Assembly: GCA_029339195.1 (NCBI GenBank)
Contig: JAPTJF010000021.1
Coordinates: 218,988 to 282,987, forward strand
Length of the DNA: 64,000 nt
Direction: 5' to 3'
Origin: Micractinium sp. NFX-FRZ
Taxonomy: Eukaryota > Chlorophyta > Trebouxiophyceae > Chlorellales > Chlorellaceae
The position numbers and the translations under genes were made by a program. This document shows, piece after piece, positions 9,721 through 21,515 of the stretch. Under the pieces are notes generated by a model, which was not told where the DNA came from, did no database searches, and saw only the letters and a program-made list of their open reading frames with translations. Within the stretch, counting starts at the first letter, position 1. Each line of letters begins with the position of its first letter.

Positions 9721-12700
9721 TCACAGGATCAGGCGCTCAATGGCCTCTGCCACGCCACCCGAGTCATTGTCCGCCACCACCAGCTGGGCAGCCGCCTTCA
9801 CCGCCGGCACCGCATTCCCCATCGCTACGCCCACACCAGCGCCCGCGACCAGTCCCAGGTCGTTGCCGCCGTCACCAATTGCCACCAGATCGGAGACAGG
9901 AATCTGAAGATCGTCCAGCAAGTGCTCCACAGCCCGCCACTTGTCCCACCCTGCAGTGCGGACAGCAGAGGGCCGGCCGAGGGTGCTGGTTTTGCCTAGG
10001 TTTTGACTGCAGCGTGTGTGGGCAAGCAGATGCAGGCAGGTGCGCAGGTGTCCAGGCAAGCAGGCAGGCGAGCAGGCAGGTAGGCAACATGCAGCAGGGG
10101 GCACCCTTTGTGGGTGCTCAGCATCCAACAATGCACTCAACGCTGCTGGCGGCATCCCACTCACCGCTGGGCACCACCTCTGCAGATACGAGACGGGGAG
10201 GCAGGGGAGAAGAGCAAGAGGTGAGTGCCAGTTTGGGGATCTGGGTGTTCCAGCGGGACGGGGAGCACGTGGACGTCAGGGGGCTCAGCAGGGATGCAGC
10301 ACCCACGTTGCTCTCGCGCCGACTGCAGCCTGGTCGCACCCACGAGCAGGTCACGCACCTGCAAACATCCCCGCCGGCACCCCACACCTGGGGGCACACG
10401 GCAGCAGCAGCCCTAACAGCTCACCCAGCATGTCTGGCACCGCCTGCATCGTCTCCGCCTCGCTCCCCTGCAGCGCCACGCTCCAGTGCGGCTTCAGGTG
10501 CCCCTCCACCGCCTCTGGGCTGGTCATGAACAGCAGCTTGCGCAGCGGGGGGCCCGCCAGCACAGCTGCCAGGGTGGACACCTCGGCCAGGGGCTCGTAA
10601 TACCTGCGCAGCCGGGGTGGGGGCAACCGTGGTTGAGGGGGCGAGGTGGGGCAGGACGGGGGATGGGATGGGGCAGCAGGTGAGGTGGGGTGACCAGCAG
10701 GGGAGGTGGCAGGGGAGCGGGCCAGTAGGGCGGCGATGCCCACAGCAAGCGCATCGCACCACCCACATACTGCAATCACCGCACCCATCCATCCCCTACC
10801 CCTGTCCGACCCACTTCTCACACCCTGACCAACCCTGCCATGCCCTTTTGCCCCCCAACTCCTCCCCCCGCCTGGGGTACACCTCCTCCGGCTGGACGAG
10901 GGCGACCCAATCCCTGCCAGAACACCCATCCAGTGAAGTTTGCTTTACTCTTTTTTGTAACCTTGCTTCACCTGTGGTGCAGCTCTTCCAGCTCCGGGTG
11001 CATCTTGTGTGTGACGCACTCCTCACCCAGGAAGCCACACAGCGGGACGTCGTGCTGCGCCGAGAACTCAAACGCAGCGCGCACCACGTCAGACGGCAGC
11101 TGCCCGCCCGCGATCAGCCGCCCGCCGCGGCCATAGGCGGTCAGGCCTGGGGCGGGAGAAGGGAGAGAAGGGAGGAGGAGCGGAGGGCGTGAGGCAAGGG
11201 CGCGCTTGTTGGGTGCTGCCAGATCAGAGGTTGGAGGAGCACAGGATACACCCCCTGCTCAGGAGCGCCCGCAGCAACCAGCAACCTACCCCTGACGTTC
11301 TGCCGTGGCCCCTGCTTGTGCTGCCTGCTGGTCCCTGGGCCCGCCTCATCCCAACACGCCCCCTTCTCAAACAGCAAGCCCCCTTCCTCCCGGTATTCTT
11401 GCAAAGTCCCACCTAGCAAGAAGATGGCCCGAGACGGCCAGAGCGGCCAACAACAAGCTGCTCCCCTGCCAGCCCCCACCGCCCTGGCCTGGCCCCAGCT
11501 GCCTGCTCGCCTGTGCGCACCCACCTTGCAGGAAAATGCCCGGTCCTGTCGTGCTGACCACAAGCCCCTCCCCCGCCAGCCCCACCGCTTCCATCGCCCG
11601 GATGGCTGCCGGGCGGGCCTTGCCGGTTGCTAGGATCACAGTGACCCCTCGTGCCAGGGCCGCCTTGATCGCCGCCACTGAGGAGGGCAGCACCCGGCTG
11701 CGGCTGTCCAGCAGCGTGCCGTCCTGCACAGGGGGGTGGGTGGGGAGGGAGCAGAGTGGAAGGGTGAAGGTGTGCGGGGGGGAAAGAGGCAGGTGGGGAT
11801 GAGCAGGGACTGAGGCTTCAGGAAAGAGGGAGGGGAGGCAGGCAGGCAGGGAGGGAGATGGGCAGGCACGGAGGCAGACAGGCGGGCGGGCGGGCGAGCA
11901 TGGAGGCAAGTGGCCAGAACTAGGCTGCATGCCTGGCCCAGCGTACACTAAGCAAGCAGCTGGCAAGCAATGCAGCAATGCGTGAGGAGCGCGTGCCCGC
12001 TCACCATGTCGAGTGCCAGCAGCTGCGCCTCTGCCCGGGTGCGCCAGCGCTTGATGAAGCCACCCTCGGCGTCACTATAACTGGTGCCGGCCAGTGCAGG
12101 GCCAGGGGCAGACGTGGAGGCACCTCCCTCTGGTGTGTGCACTGCTGAGCCTGCACAGGCAGCAGCAGAGGCAGGCAGGGCAGGGTGGGAAGTCGGGGCA
12201 CCTCCCTCTGGCGTGTCCAGCACAGCTGGGTGCGGTATGTGATTTGCTGCCCGCCTCCCTGCTGCATGATGCAGACTTCAGACACACGACAGTGCGCTGG
12301 TTACAATGTTCCGAGGGTCACGGCATGGGAGTACACACAGCTTCAGGGGTGCAAAGCAAAATGCCAAAATTCATGTACTCGCTGTAGCCGCCTCCCAACA
12401 CAAAAAGCGGAGGTGCGGCGCCGCCCTCTCACTGGCCCCATCTGCCGGCTCACGCACCTCTGCCACCGCCGGTGCCGCCGCTACTGCCGCTGCTGCCATC
12501 GCCGTCGCCGTCGCCGTGCACGTCGTCGCCGCTGCCTGCCAGGGCAATCAGGCCCTGCCCCTTCCAGCCCATCGCCTTGAGCAGGTGCTGCTCTGCGGCC
12601 GCCATCTCTGCCGCCTCCTCCTCATCTGGAGAACGCACAACAGGAAGAAGTGGCGCAGCAGCAAAGACGGCATCAGCAGAATGCATGGCAGCAGCCCAAA

Positions 12701-14494
12701 AGTTGTCGCCTCGCCTTGCCCCCGCACTCCCTCTTTCAGTGTGCGCCACGAATGCCGGCCAGCCTCGTGCATTGCCTGGAGCAACTCCCCTCACCCACCC
12801 TGCAGCCCCGCTCACCCTCCTCGTGATCAAAGCCCAGCAGGTGCAGCACGCCGTGCACCAGCAGTACACGAGACTCGTCCAGCAGGCCGTACTGCCGCTC
12901 AGCCGCCTGGCGGGCGGCGGTGTCCAGGGAGATGACCACGTCGCCCAGCACATTCACGGGCAGCTGCACGAGTGGATTGGAGTGACTCAGTTGGTTTGGG
13001 GAGCGTCAGGCATCAGTGAGGCATGGTGGAGGTTTCAGGCGCTGTGCAGAGAGGACTGCACATGCACTGTCACCCAGCACATGCACAGGCAGGTGGGAGG
13101 GGTAGAGGGAGGGCTGAAGAGCAGTCAAGAGAGGCAGATGGGCGGGCCACAGTGCCCGGTATTACATTACATCCAATTGCACGCCTTGCGCTTGGTGTCT
13201 TCACAGCACTGTCCCCTCCTCGAGCTCACGCCCACCCGCACCCTCAGCCACGCACCTCGGGTGCCGTGCTGTTGCCGTCCTCGTCCACCTCCCCCTCATC
13301 GCCGTCCTCCAGCTCAAAAGACAGCACATCCGTGGGGGCATCCACCCCCCGCCACTCCCGGTTCAGCTCTTGGATGTGCGCATCGTCACACAGCACCAGG
13401 GACAGCTCCAGAGGGGCTGCAGGGAGGCAGGGAAGCAGGCAGGGAGCAGGTGGGTGGGCAAAACTTGCAATTCCCGAGTGCAGGGTCACACAGCACCAGA
13501 GAGACTCCAGAAGCTGATTTTGAGAGTGACGGAGAGGCAGGGCGGCAGGTGTGGTGGCGCAACGAGGTGGCTCTGGGCAGCTGCCTGTGGTGAGCATGCG
13601 GGGCAGCAGTGAGGGGAGGGGCACATGTGTGCAGCATCCACCGAGTGCCTGCCCGCAACGCCTTGCCACCACCGCGCCTCCTCGCTCCGACCACCCAGCG
13701 AGCGCCTGCTCCTCCCCCTCCTCCTCCACTGTGTCCTCCCCCATGCCCCCTACCCCGCACGCCAGATCACATCTGTAGCTCGACCAAACTCGGGCGAGAT
13801 TGTAACACCACACCCACCCGGTGGCTCCTCCCGCTCATCCTCCTCCTCCCCCAGGATGTACAGCGCCGCCGCCTTGACCAGCCCGAGGCTGTCGTTGTAC
13901 AGCGTCTCTGCCAGGCCCTCCAGCTCCTTTTCGCTGCGGGCAAGAAGAAACGGAAGAAGCGAGGTGGGGGGAGGCAGGCAGGCACGATTGGCACTCATCT
14001 TTGTACTGGATCCACCAGCTTTGAAATGTGATTATAAAGCAGGCTGTGCAGGTTTCCCTGGCTCCTTCTCGCTGGGAGCAGGCAAGAACGGAGGGATGGG
14101 GGGTGGGGCTACGAATCGCCGAGCAACAGTGTGGCCCGCAGCACATCTCGACCTCCCTCCCGCCGCCGCACCTGAGGCTGCTTGGCTCGCCCTCCACCAT
14201 CACCCCCACGTCAGCCTGGATGTCATCCTCAGTGAATGCACGTGCCCGCCAGCGTGAGCTGTGCAGCTGCTGCCTCTGCTGCCGCGCCAGCGCCGTGCCG
14301 CCGCCCAGCCAGGCAGCAGCAGGGTGCCACCGGCGCAGCGCCGCGGCTAGCGGCGCTGCCGATGCGATCCCACGGCACTCTCCGGCATCCCCGACGGGCG
14401 CACAAGCAGCCAAGGGCCGTCGGGAGACTGCCCGAGTCTGGCGCCCCGCAGCCAGGCGGCACAGCCGTCCCGACACCCGCAGGCAAGCTGTCAT
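9721..14494 (-). CDS. YBEY: YbeY endoribonuclease fused to Cof-type HAD phosphatase, organelle-targeted
   Basis: Eleven minus-strand exons: 14172-14494, 13818-13933, 13256-13416, 12816-12963, 12458-12625, 12005-12225, 11525-11723, 10972-11146, 10425-10603, 10165-10179, 9721-9950. All join in phase to 644 residues. The N-terminal 80 or so residues are Arg/Ala/Ser-rich like a chloroplast transit peptide. YbeY follows, with the zinc motif [11 protein letters not shown] (exon 4) needed for rRNA 3' processing and quality control. After an acidic, Gly/Ser-rich linker comes a Cof-type HAD phosphatase: motif I LDMDGTLLDS, motif II ILATGK, and GDGGND. The same fusion occurs in land plants (Arabidopsis At2g25870). 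Exon 10 is only 15 nt but restores the EVVPSG-WDK stretch expected in HAD proteins. Exon 6 holds a 78-bp in-frame duplication. Confidence 0.9.
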
Positions 14495-14915
14495 GGCTGC
14501 TCAGACTGCGATGCGTATTGCAAGCCCGCGCAAGATGCTGTTTTGCAGTGCACTCTCGACACCTTCCAATTACATGGGATTCCCGCATCCCTGTGCTGTC
14601 CCCAGTGCTTTACCTACCTCGTAGATTGCTTTGTAGCCTCTCTCGGTGGGTCGAGCAGCTGTTCAGTCCCAGCGAACAGAGCGACACTAGTGCTGATCGC
14701 TTCGAGACTTCAGCCCCCTTCAGCGCGCTTGCTGCGCAGGCACGTAGCACTGTATGCGCACTGCGAGCTTTAGACAACCGCCGACCGCCCTCAATCCTCA
14801 GGGCAAGAGAGGCCCGACCGTCGTCGTGCGCCGCCGCCGCGCGCTCCCTCCGCTGCTAACCTGGCCTCCCGGCTCTTCCCCCCGGAGCCTTGCAGGCACT
14901 GCACGGGTCGGCGAC
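14495..14915. promoter_or_regulatory. Shared 5' region of YbeY-HAD (-) and NECAP (+)
   Basis: 421 bp separate the two divergent start codons, so both promoters must lie here or overlap the first exons. No specific box can be named. The NECAP frame is open upstream to 14754, but the ATG at 14916 begins the Glu-rich leader and is preferred. Confidence 0.5.
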
Positions 14916-17900
14916 ATGGAGGGCGAGCAGCAGGCACAGGGGGCAACGCCACCTCCGGCGCCCAGCGATGCCACCGAGGCAGCGGCGCCTGCCGACGCTG
15001 GCGCCGCGCCTGCCGAGGGTAGCCCAAGCGTTGGCGCCGAGGGCGAGGAGCTGCCAGAGCTGCCGCTGTTTAGCTGCAAGGTGCGCTGGTCAGGCAGGGG
15101 AGACTAAGTTAACATGGGTTGCTGTCAAGGCGGAGCAACTGCCTGTCTGATCGCACAGTCAGCTGGCCCATGGGCGCTCCCTGCGTGGCGTCCTAACCCC
15201 GCCCGGCCCCCTTTTCGCCTTCCTTTTCTCATGGCTACCGCCGCCTCTGTGATTGTCACCCTGAATTCTCGGCCTTTCCAAACCACGTGTTGCTGTGGGT
15301 GCCCTGCCACCCGCACCACAGCCGGGCACCTTGCCAAGCTGTCTGCCCACGCGCCTGCCACCCTTCTTCCTCCCCTGCTTTCTCTTGCCTCTTGCCTGCC
15401 TGCAGGAGGCGTATGTGTATCGTGTGCCGCCTGCCACCACGGCGGGGCACCGGGCGGAGATGTGGGATGTGAACAAGTGGCTGGCCACTGTGTCTCTGAG
15501 GGTCATGCAGGCGGATGATGACGCGTTCATTCGCATGACGGATGAATCAACCGGTGGGCACGAGTCGATTCGAGTGGTTTGCTGGGCACGTGGTCGTGGG
15601 GGTGTCCTCGAGGATAAGCAGATGGTGGTGTGATGTCATTGCGGCCGCTGAATCGCAAGGCAGGTGCACGTGCCGATTGCCTCCGCCTGCGCCCTGTGCG
15701 TTTGCAACTCCTTATGACGGGAAACGTTGGAGCAGCAGCCAGATCACGTCTAGATGCAGGCCACTTGTGTCCACCAACCCCGACCCCTTGACGCCCAGCA
15801 CTGATTGGGAACAACACTGGCTCGCGCTCCCTCCCCGCAGGCGAGCTGTTTGCCGAGTGCCCCGTGCCCACCGACAAGCCGCTGGTGACGGCGGTGGAGC
15901 CGGTGGTGGACAGCAGCAGATACTTTGTGGTGGGTCGGTGTTTCTGTCCTTTGAAAGGGCCACTGTGGGGCTTCACTTTGTTGCAGACTGGGGGCGGTTG
16001 GGAGCCGGTGGTGGGCAGCAGCAGCAACTGCTTTGTGGTGTGTCGCCGTTCTTTCTGGGCATGAGTTCTGTTGCAGGAATGGGGGCGGTGTAGTCTTTGG
16101 TCGACAGGAGCAGCTACTTTGGGGTGGGTTGACTGCCCTGCCAGGGAAGGCTGCTGGTAGGGCTTGAGCTTTTCACAGGAATTGTGGCGGTGCAGCCGGT
16201 GGGGGTGGACAGCAGCAGCTGCTTCGTGGTGGATGGGCTGTTACTCCAGGTTTGCAGCACGGGCTGCGGTTGAGGCCTCAGGGGGCAATGGCAGCAGAGC
16301 CAGTGGTGGAGAGCAGCCGCCACTTTGTGGTGGGATGAGCTGCTCTTCGTCTTGCCTTCTGCCCGCCCCGGCATCGTCTTCCCTACAGGATAGAATGGGC
16401 GTAGGGCTGGGGCATACCTGGCTGACGCCGCCCTGCGGCCCCCTGCCCCTCCTCATGTTGTTGCAGCTGCGCATAGTTGACCGTGACTCGCAGCGTCACG
16501 CATTCATAGGTGCGTGCAGCAGCAGCAGCACAGCAGCAGAACCCAGCCACTGCGTGTCGGATAGTGCAGTACAATACCATCCAGCACAGCAGGGGCTGCT
16601 GACAGTGCCGCATTTTCTCTCCCAACAGCAGTTTGACCACCTCACACTGGTGCGCTGGCCCTGCTGATCTTCTCTGCACCGGATGTTACTCTGCCCGCGC
16701 AGGCATCGGCTTCCGTGAGCGCAGCGAGGCATCCGACTTCAGCGCAGCACTGCACGAGTTCCTGCAGGCAGGCTGGGGTAGGGTGGGGTGGTGTTGAAGG
16801 GCGCTGACGTGGCGCCACGGGCGCGCCGAGGTGTGACATGCGACGTGCAACGTCTGCACGCAAACTGGCAAGTTTGGTGGGTAAAGGGTTGCAAAAACAG
16901 GATGTCACACACACACGTCACACACGTCACACACGTCATACACGTCACACATACACACACGCGTACCGCAATAACCCCCTGTGCAGTACATCAAGCGGAA
17001 GCGCACTGCCGATGCGATGCGCAGCGCGTACGAGGAGCGGCTGCAGTCGGCTGGGGGTGCAGACGGCGGCGAGCAGGGGGCGGAGGACGCACAGCCCCAA
17101 GCAGGTGCGCCCATGCACGGCAGGGGTTGCAGGGCAGGGGTTGCAGGCGGTTTGCCATGCCGGCGCTTGAGGCTGACCAAAGTGCAGCTGTGCACCAGGA
17201 CAGGGGTTGCACGCAGCTTGCCTGTGCCGCGTGCCCCCCCCTGTTTGCTGCCATGTTGCTGTGTCCCTCCACCCTGCCGTGGGCCCACCTGCCACCCCCC
17301 GCCCCGCCAGCAGTGAACCGCGCGTGTATCTGTGTGAATTGCGCCCCGCCTGTCCCCTGCAGGCGACAGCACTAAAGATATGGGGCGGGGTGAGCGACTT
17401 GCTGACACCCACACACTGCCTTGGACAGTGCCTCCGTGCTCAAAAAACGCACCGTTCCCCCCGCTCCTTCCTGGCACTGCCTGCAGACTATGCCATTAAG
17501 GAGGGCGAGACCCTGCACCTCAAGATCTCCGCCCCCCGGCGGGCAGGCACCGGCGGCTTTGTGAGCAGCAAACGAGGGCTGCTGGGCAAGCAGTTCAGCC
17601 TGATTATGGACGGGCGGGGCGGGGCGGTGGCCGCCCTGTCACCGCCCCCCAGCCGCACCAGCAGCGACGCCGGCAGCCGCGCCAGCAGCGACGGCGGCAG
17701 CGCCCGCCCCCCGCTGGACGACATGTGCGTCTCCCCGGCAAGCGTGGGCAGCGGCGGCAGCAGCCCCTTCCAGCGAGGGGACAGCGGGTCCGCCGAGGGG
17801 CCCGCCAGCTTGGGCGCTGCGCTGCCGCGGCTGTCGGGCGCGGGCGATGCGGAGCTGCAGACGCGGCTGCGTGGGCTGCGGCTCAACCAAGAGGGACCGC

Positions 17901-17995
17901 CGAGCAGCAGCGCCAGCCTCACGAGTGGCTCGCCATCGGCGCCCGCCTCTGCATCGGCCACAGACGACGACGATTTCGGGGATTTTGAGGGCTGA
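14916..17995 (+). CDS. NECAP: NECAP-type adaptin-ear-binding coat-associated protein
   Basis: Exons 14916-15080, 15406-15553, 15841-15929, 16467-16509, 16703-16767, 16987-17104, 17363-17389 (optional, 27 nt), 17487-17995; 387 residues with all eight. Conserved PH-like NECAP core: EAYVYRVPP, WLATVSLRVM, GELFAECPVP, DSSRYFV, RIVDRDSQRHAFIGIGF, SDFSAALHEF, YIKRK, YAIKEGETLHLKI. NECAPs bind AP-2/AP-1 ear domains and tune clathrin coat assembly. The long Ser/Pro-rich tail ends in DDDDFGDFEG, a plausible ear-binding acidic-Phe motif (inference). The intron after exon 5 uses a GC donor (CAG/GCAGGC). Intron 3 contains four decayed copies of the end of exon 3. The start was chosen at the ATG before the Glu/Gln/Ala-rich leader. 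Confidence 0.88.
15885..16340 (+). repeat. Array of exon-3-end copies inside NECAP intron 3
   Basis: The last 45 nt of exon 3 (encoding VEPVVDSSRYFV) and its GTGGGT donor recur in the intron, with donor-equivalent ends near 16037, 16123, 16228 and 16329 (exon end 15929). Spacing is 108, 86, 105 and 101. Each copy retains a version of CTTTGTGGTG, and all but perhaps the last are preceded by a TTGCAG/CACAG acceptor-like site. Confidence 0.8.
16905..16962 (+). repeat. Short tandem repeat, unit about ACACACGTC
   Basis: Several imperfect copies of a 9-bp unit just upstream of the exon at 16987 in the NECAP gene; purine/pyrimidine alternation is strong. Confidence 0.75.
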
Positions 17996-18750
17996 GCTGG
18001 CGGCCACGCTGTGCGCAAAGAGATGCATGCATCAGACTTGCACGTGCGATTCCCTGCCAAGGGAGAGGCGTGAACTTACCGCGCCCTTTCGTACTGTGTT
18101 GAGCACTGCCCATCCTGGCACCGCTCCCGTACCGCCTGTGCTTCATGCGCCCCCTGAAACCGTATCGAGTGTGATATTAGTTACTCACTGCTGCCAGCGT
18201 GCATCAAGCAGGGCTAGCACACGTGTTGTTGGGAGCCAGGTGTGATGCAGTGCAGCACAGCATGGTTGGGCAGAATCACGCGAGGGGGCAGTCAAGGGGC
18301 TTTGGGCGCTCGGCAGTGATAGGCATGTGTGCGGGGTTGCGATGTTGTGCGAGGCGTGCCTGGAGGGGCGACTTTTGCAGCAGGCCTGTGCCCGGAATGG
18401 GAGCAGCAGGTGAGGGAGTGGGGGAGCAGGGGAGGGCGGCAGGCGGGGGAAGCGCGTGGAGCAAAGAGCTCACCCTTCTAGCACAGGGAGAGAGGTCGGC
18501 TCTCACTGACACGTGAGAGGCGCTCAAGGGCTAGCACACAGGAAGCAAAAGGGGGGCAGTGCTTGATATTGGCTGCGGCAGGGCAGGTGGCAGGCAGCTT
18601 AGGGCAGAAACATAGAAGTCGGCGACGCTGCAGCCAGCTGCAAGGCATGCAGCGCACGAAAAATTTGGGGCATGCCATGAAAGAGGGAATAAAATGTAGG
18701 GTGCGGCCGGAGGGGTACAGGACAGGACTGGAGCCGGGGCCAGCCGTTCA
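17996..18750. other. Convergent intergenic region; nothing recognised
   Basis: Holds the 3' UTRs of NECAP (+) and of the first PC-esterase-like gene (-). No TGTAA signal in the expected position, no RNA gene and no further exon could be supported. Confidence 0.4.
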
Positions 18751-21515
18751 TCACGATCCTCCTCCTCCTGCTCCTCCTGATGCTGTGCCCTGCTGCACTC
18801 GTGCCGGGCTCCCCAGCCCCTCAGCTCCCAGCAGCTCGTTCAGCTGATGCAGCCAGAGGTGGTAGGCAGTGGGGTGGCACCTGCTAGTAATGGCGGGCAG
18901 GAAAGGAGGGCGATTCGAGCACAAGGGATGAGCCAAAGATGGGGTGGTAGGAGGAAGGGTGAAGAACTGCCAGTGCTGGTCACCCTCTTACAGAGGGGCC
19001 TGAAGGACTGCCAGCGGTGCAGGCCCATGCGTCGCCCCTGCTTTCCACTCTGGGGGCCCAAGCACGCAAAGAAAACAGTCTCCCAGCACCATTATCTCAC
19101 CAGTGTGTGCACTCATCGGGCACGTGTGAGTCCCACAGCCGCACGCTGGCGTTCCAGGTGCGCAGGTGGGCATCCGCCAGGCGTGGGACCAGTGGAGCGG
19201 CGGCCACGTTCCACGTCCCGCCAGCACGCGCCACAGGGTCGCCCCGTCGCCAGGCGTGCAGCGGCTCGCACTGCTTGGCCGAGAAGTTGCCCGCCCAGTT
19301 TCCGGTGCCCGGGAAGTGCTGGGGCGGGGTGTCCATCCACACCATGCGGGGCAGGCTGGCTCTGTTGGCGGCCCGGTAATCTGCCAGCCGGCGGAGGTCT
19401 TGCACATAGGCAGAGTCCTTGCCGGGCACGTGGCAGCTGCCGCCCTTGCAGCTTACATCCTCATAATAGTGCAGCCTGGGGGGATGGCAGGGGATGGCAG
19501 GGAGAGCACGAGGAATGAGCTGAGGGTCCAGGCCAGCTGGGACCGGTTCTGGTCCTGCGCACACAGGCAGCTGTGCCATGCATGTGGCCAGCCCCGCCAC
19601 TGGCACCCGGCAGTGGCAGCGGCAAGGCAGCAGGGGGCCAGCAGGGGGCACCAGGCTCCCGTCGCCGCCCCCCTGCTGCAGCTTCCCCTCATCATCACCC
19701 CACTCCAGCTGGCCCTTCTAGTGCTGAGCTGAGGTTTTGAGAACCTCACTCACTCAGTCACCCGCAGGCCCTGCTGGCTGAGTGAGCTGCTTGAAGCCCC
19801 TCACTCACTCACCCGCTGTTGAGCACCAGCAAGTCGTGCTTGAACCCCGGGGAGTGCTCCGCCAGAGTGGGAAGCACAGAGTCTGCCATGGCGCCTGCGC
19901 TGTCCACCCGCACGGCGCACACCCGCGTGCCGTGTGCCAGCTCAAGGCACAGCGGGGGCACCTTGTACCACTTGTAGCACAGCTTGGCTTTGGCGGTGGT
20001 GAGGGGCTTCATCAGCTTGCGACGCGCCAGCGGCTCGCTGCAATGCGACGGCGGCGTGGCAAGGAGCATGCTGGCATCTTGGGGCGCGGAACACGCTGGG
20101 GTGTTGGCTGGGCGGCAGTGCGAACGGCCAGCAGAGGCCAGCCAGCTCAGCAGGCAGCATGCGGGGATGGCGCGTCGGCTTGCCAACGAGCATGGTAGGC
20201 ATGTCTGGCCCTTCCGCAGCAGGGCACAGAGCACGCAATGCGCCAGCTCAGCGCGGCCAGCCGCCCGGCATGCTCACCTACGCTGCAATGAAGGCGCAAA
20301 CTCTCTCAAGAAGCATTCCACCGCGTAGTAAAAGTTCCAGGTCTGGGAGTCCCCCAGCAGCCACAGCGTGCGCCCCCGGATGCGCTGGAACAGCTCGCAC
20401 GGGGTGAAGCCCTGCGGGCACACAGCAGACAGGCAGGCGGGCAGGCACCAGGCAGGCAGGCTCAGCGCGCTGTGGGCAGCCAGCCAGCGTGGGTAGGCTG
20501 CAGGCCCCACCGCCGCACGGACGGGGCACCCAAGCCAGCACGCTGCAGGCGCAAGCACGTCGCTTGCCACAGCACACACTCACAAGCGCAAGGCACCGCT
20601 CCTTGGCCCCATGCTGCCTTCTTGACTGCCCCCGGCCCTCAGGCTGCCCCCTGGCCTCCCATGCACAATGTGTCCGCCTGCCGCCAGGCGTGCTGCCGCT
20701 TGTTTGCCCCCAATCCAACCCTGGCTGCCCTCCAGGCCCACGACTGCCTCCCACCGCCTCACATGCAAGAGATGCCCGTCTGCCATGTACCGTGCTGCCG
20801 CTTCCTGCGCCTTGCGCTGCTCCGGGTACAGCTGGCTGCACATGCGCCCCTGGAAGCGGCACACGCCGCAGCAGAGATAGGGCAGCTCCTTGGCCCCGCA
20901 GTTGCTGGTGCGAGGGCAGTGGGAGCAGGCCTGCTTCTTGGTGGGCAGCGCCTCAGCTGAGAGGTTGAAGAGGAAGGGGAGCTGGCCAGAGGTGGGGGGC
21001 GGCGGGGATGTGCTCACTAGACCTGCAATCAAGCATCGGCAGGAGAGGTTTTCCGTTGGAGAAAGGATGCAAATCGTTGGAGAAAAGGATGAAAAGTAGC
21101 GTGGCAGGTGTCCTTTCAGTGAGCAGACTTTGCCGGTCAGTGCCAGCAAACGGCAGCGGCAGGCCCCACGGCGTGCGCACCCACCGTCGGCGGCAATTGA
21201 GCACTGAGAGTGGGGCGTCTGGAAGGTGCTGCCAGGCGCCTTCTGCCACTTTGCCGCACTGTGTGTCACCCTGATCATGCCAGGGGCTGCTGTGATGCGA
21301 ACTTCAGCCGCCCCCACGGCCGTGTCGCGAGGCCAGACTGGCACCGCCGTCAGTCGCACCGCCAGTGCCGCCGCCACCAGCAGCAGGGTGACCAGAGCTG
21401 CCCCTAGTTCAAAGCGCCGCCAGCTCCAGTGGTGCGCTGAGTGCGGTGAGCGCGGTGACTCGCCATGCCGCAGCAGCGGAGAGCTGGGGGTCGAGTGATG
21501 CGCGGCGCGCGACAT
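18751..21515 (-). CDS. TBL/PC-esterase-like type II membrane protein, copy A
   Basis: Six minus-strand exons: 21185-21515, 20763-21022, 20278-20411, 19813-20037, 19101-19475, 18751-18880; 484 residues. Short cytosolic N-terminus, one membrane anchor (FELGAALVTLLLVAAALAV, residues about 34-55), a Cys-rich lumenal segment (CSHCPRTSNC..CCGVC), then the SGNH/PC-esterase block LWLLGDSQTWNFYYAVECF (GDS nucleophile motif), HDLLVLNSG, and ECTHWCHPTAYHLW near the end, matching the second catalytic block of trichome-birefringence-like O-acetyltransferases. Known relatives acetylate cell-wall or other glycans in the Golgi; the substrate here is unknown. The usual Asp of DxxH reads as Glu. The in-frame ATG at 21515 was chosen over 21563. 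Copy B lies directly downstream on the same strand. Confidence 0.78.

Noticed and set aside
12472..13593. Plus-strand open frame of 373 codons
   Set aside because: It lies antisense over YbeY exons with motif [11 protein letters not shown] on the other strand; a shadow of real coding sequence.
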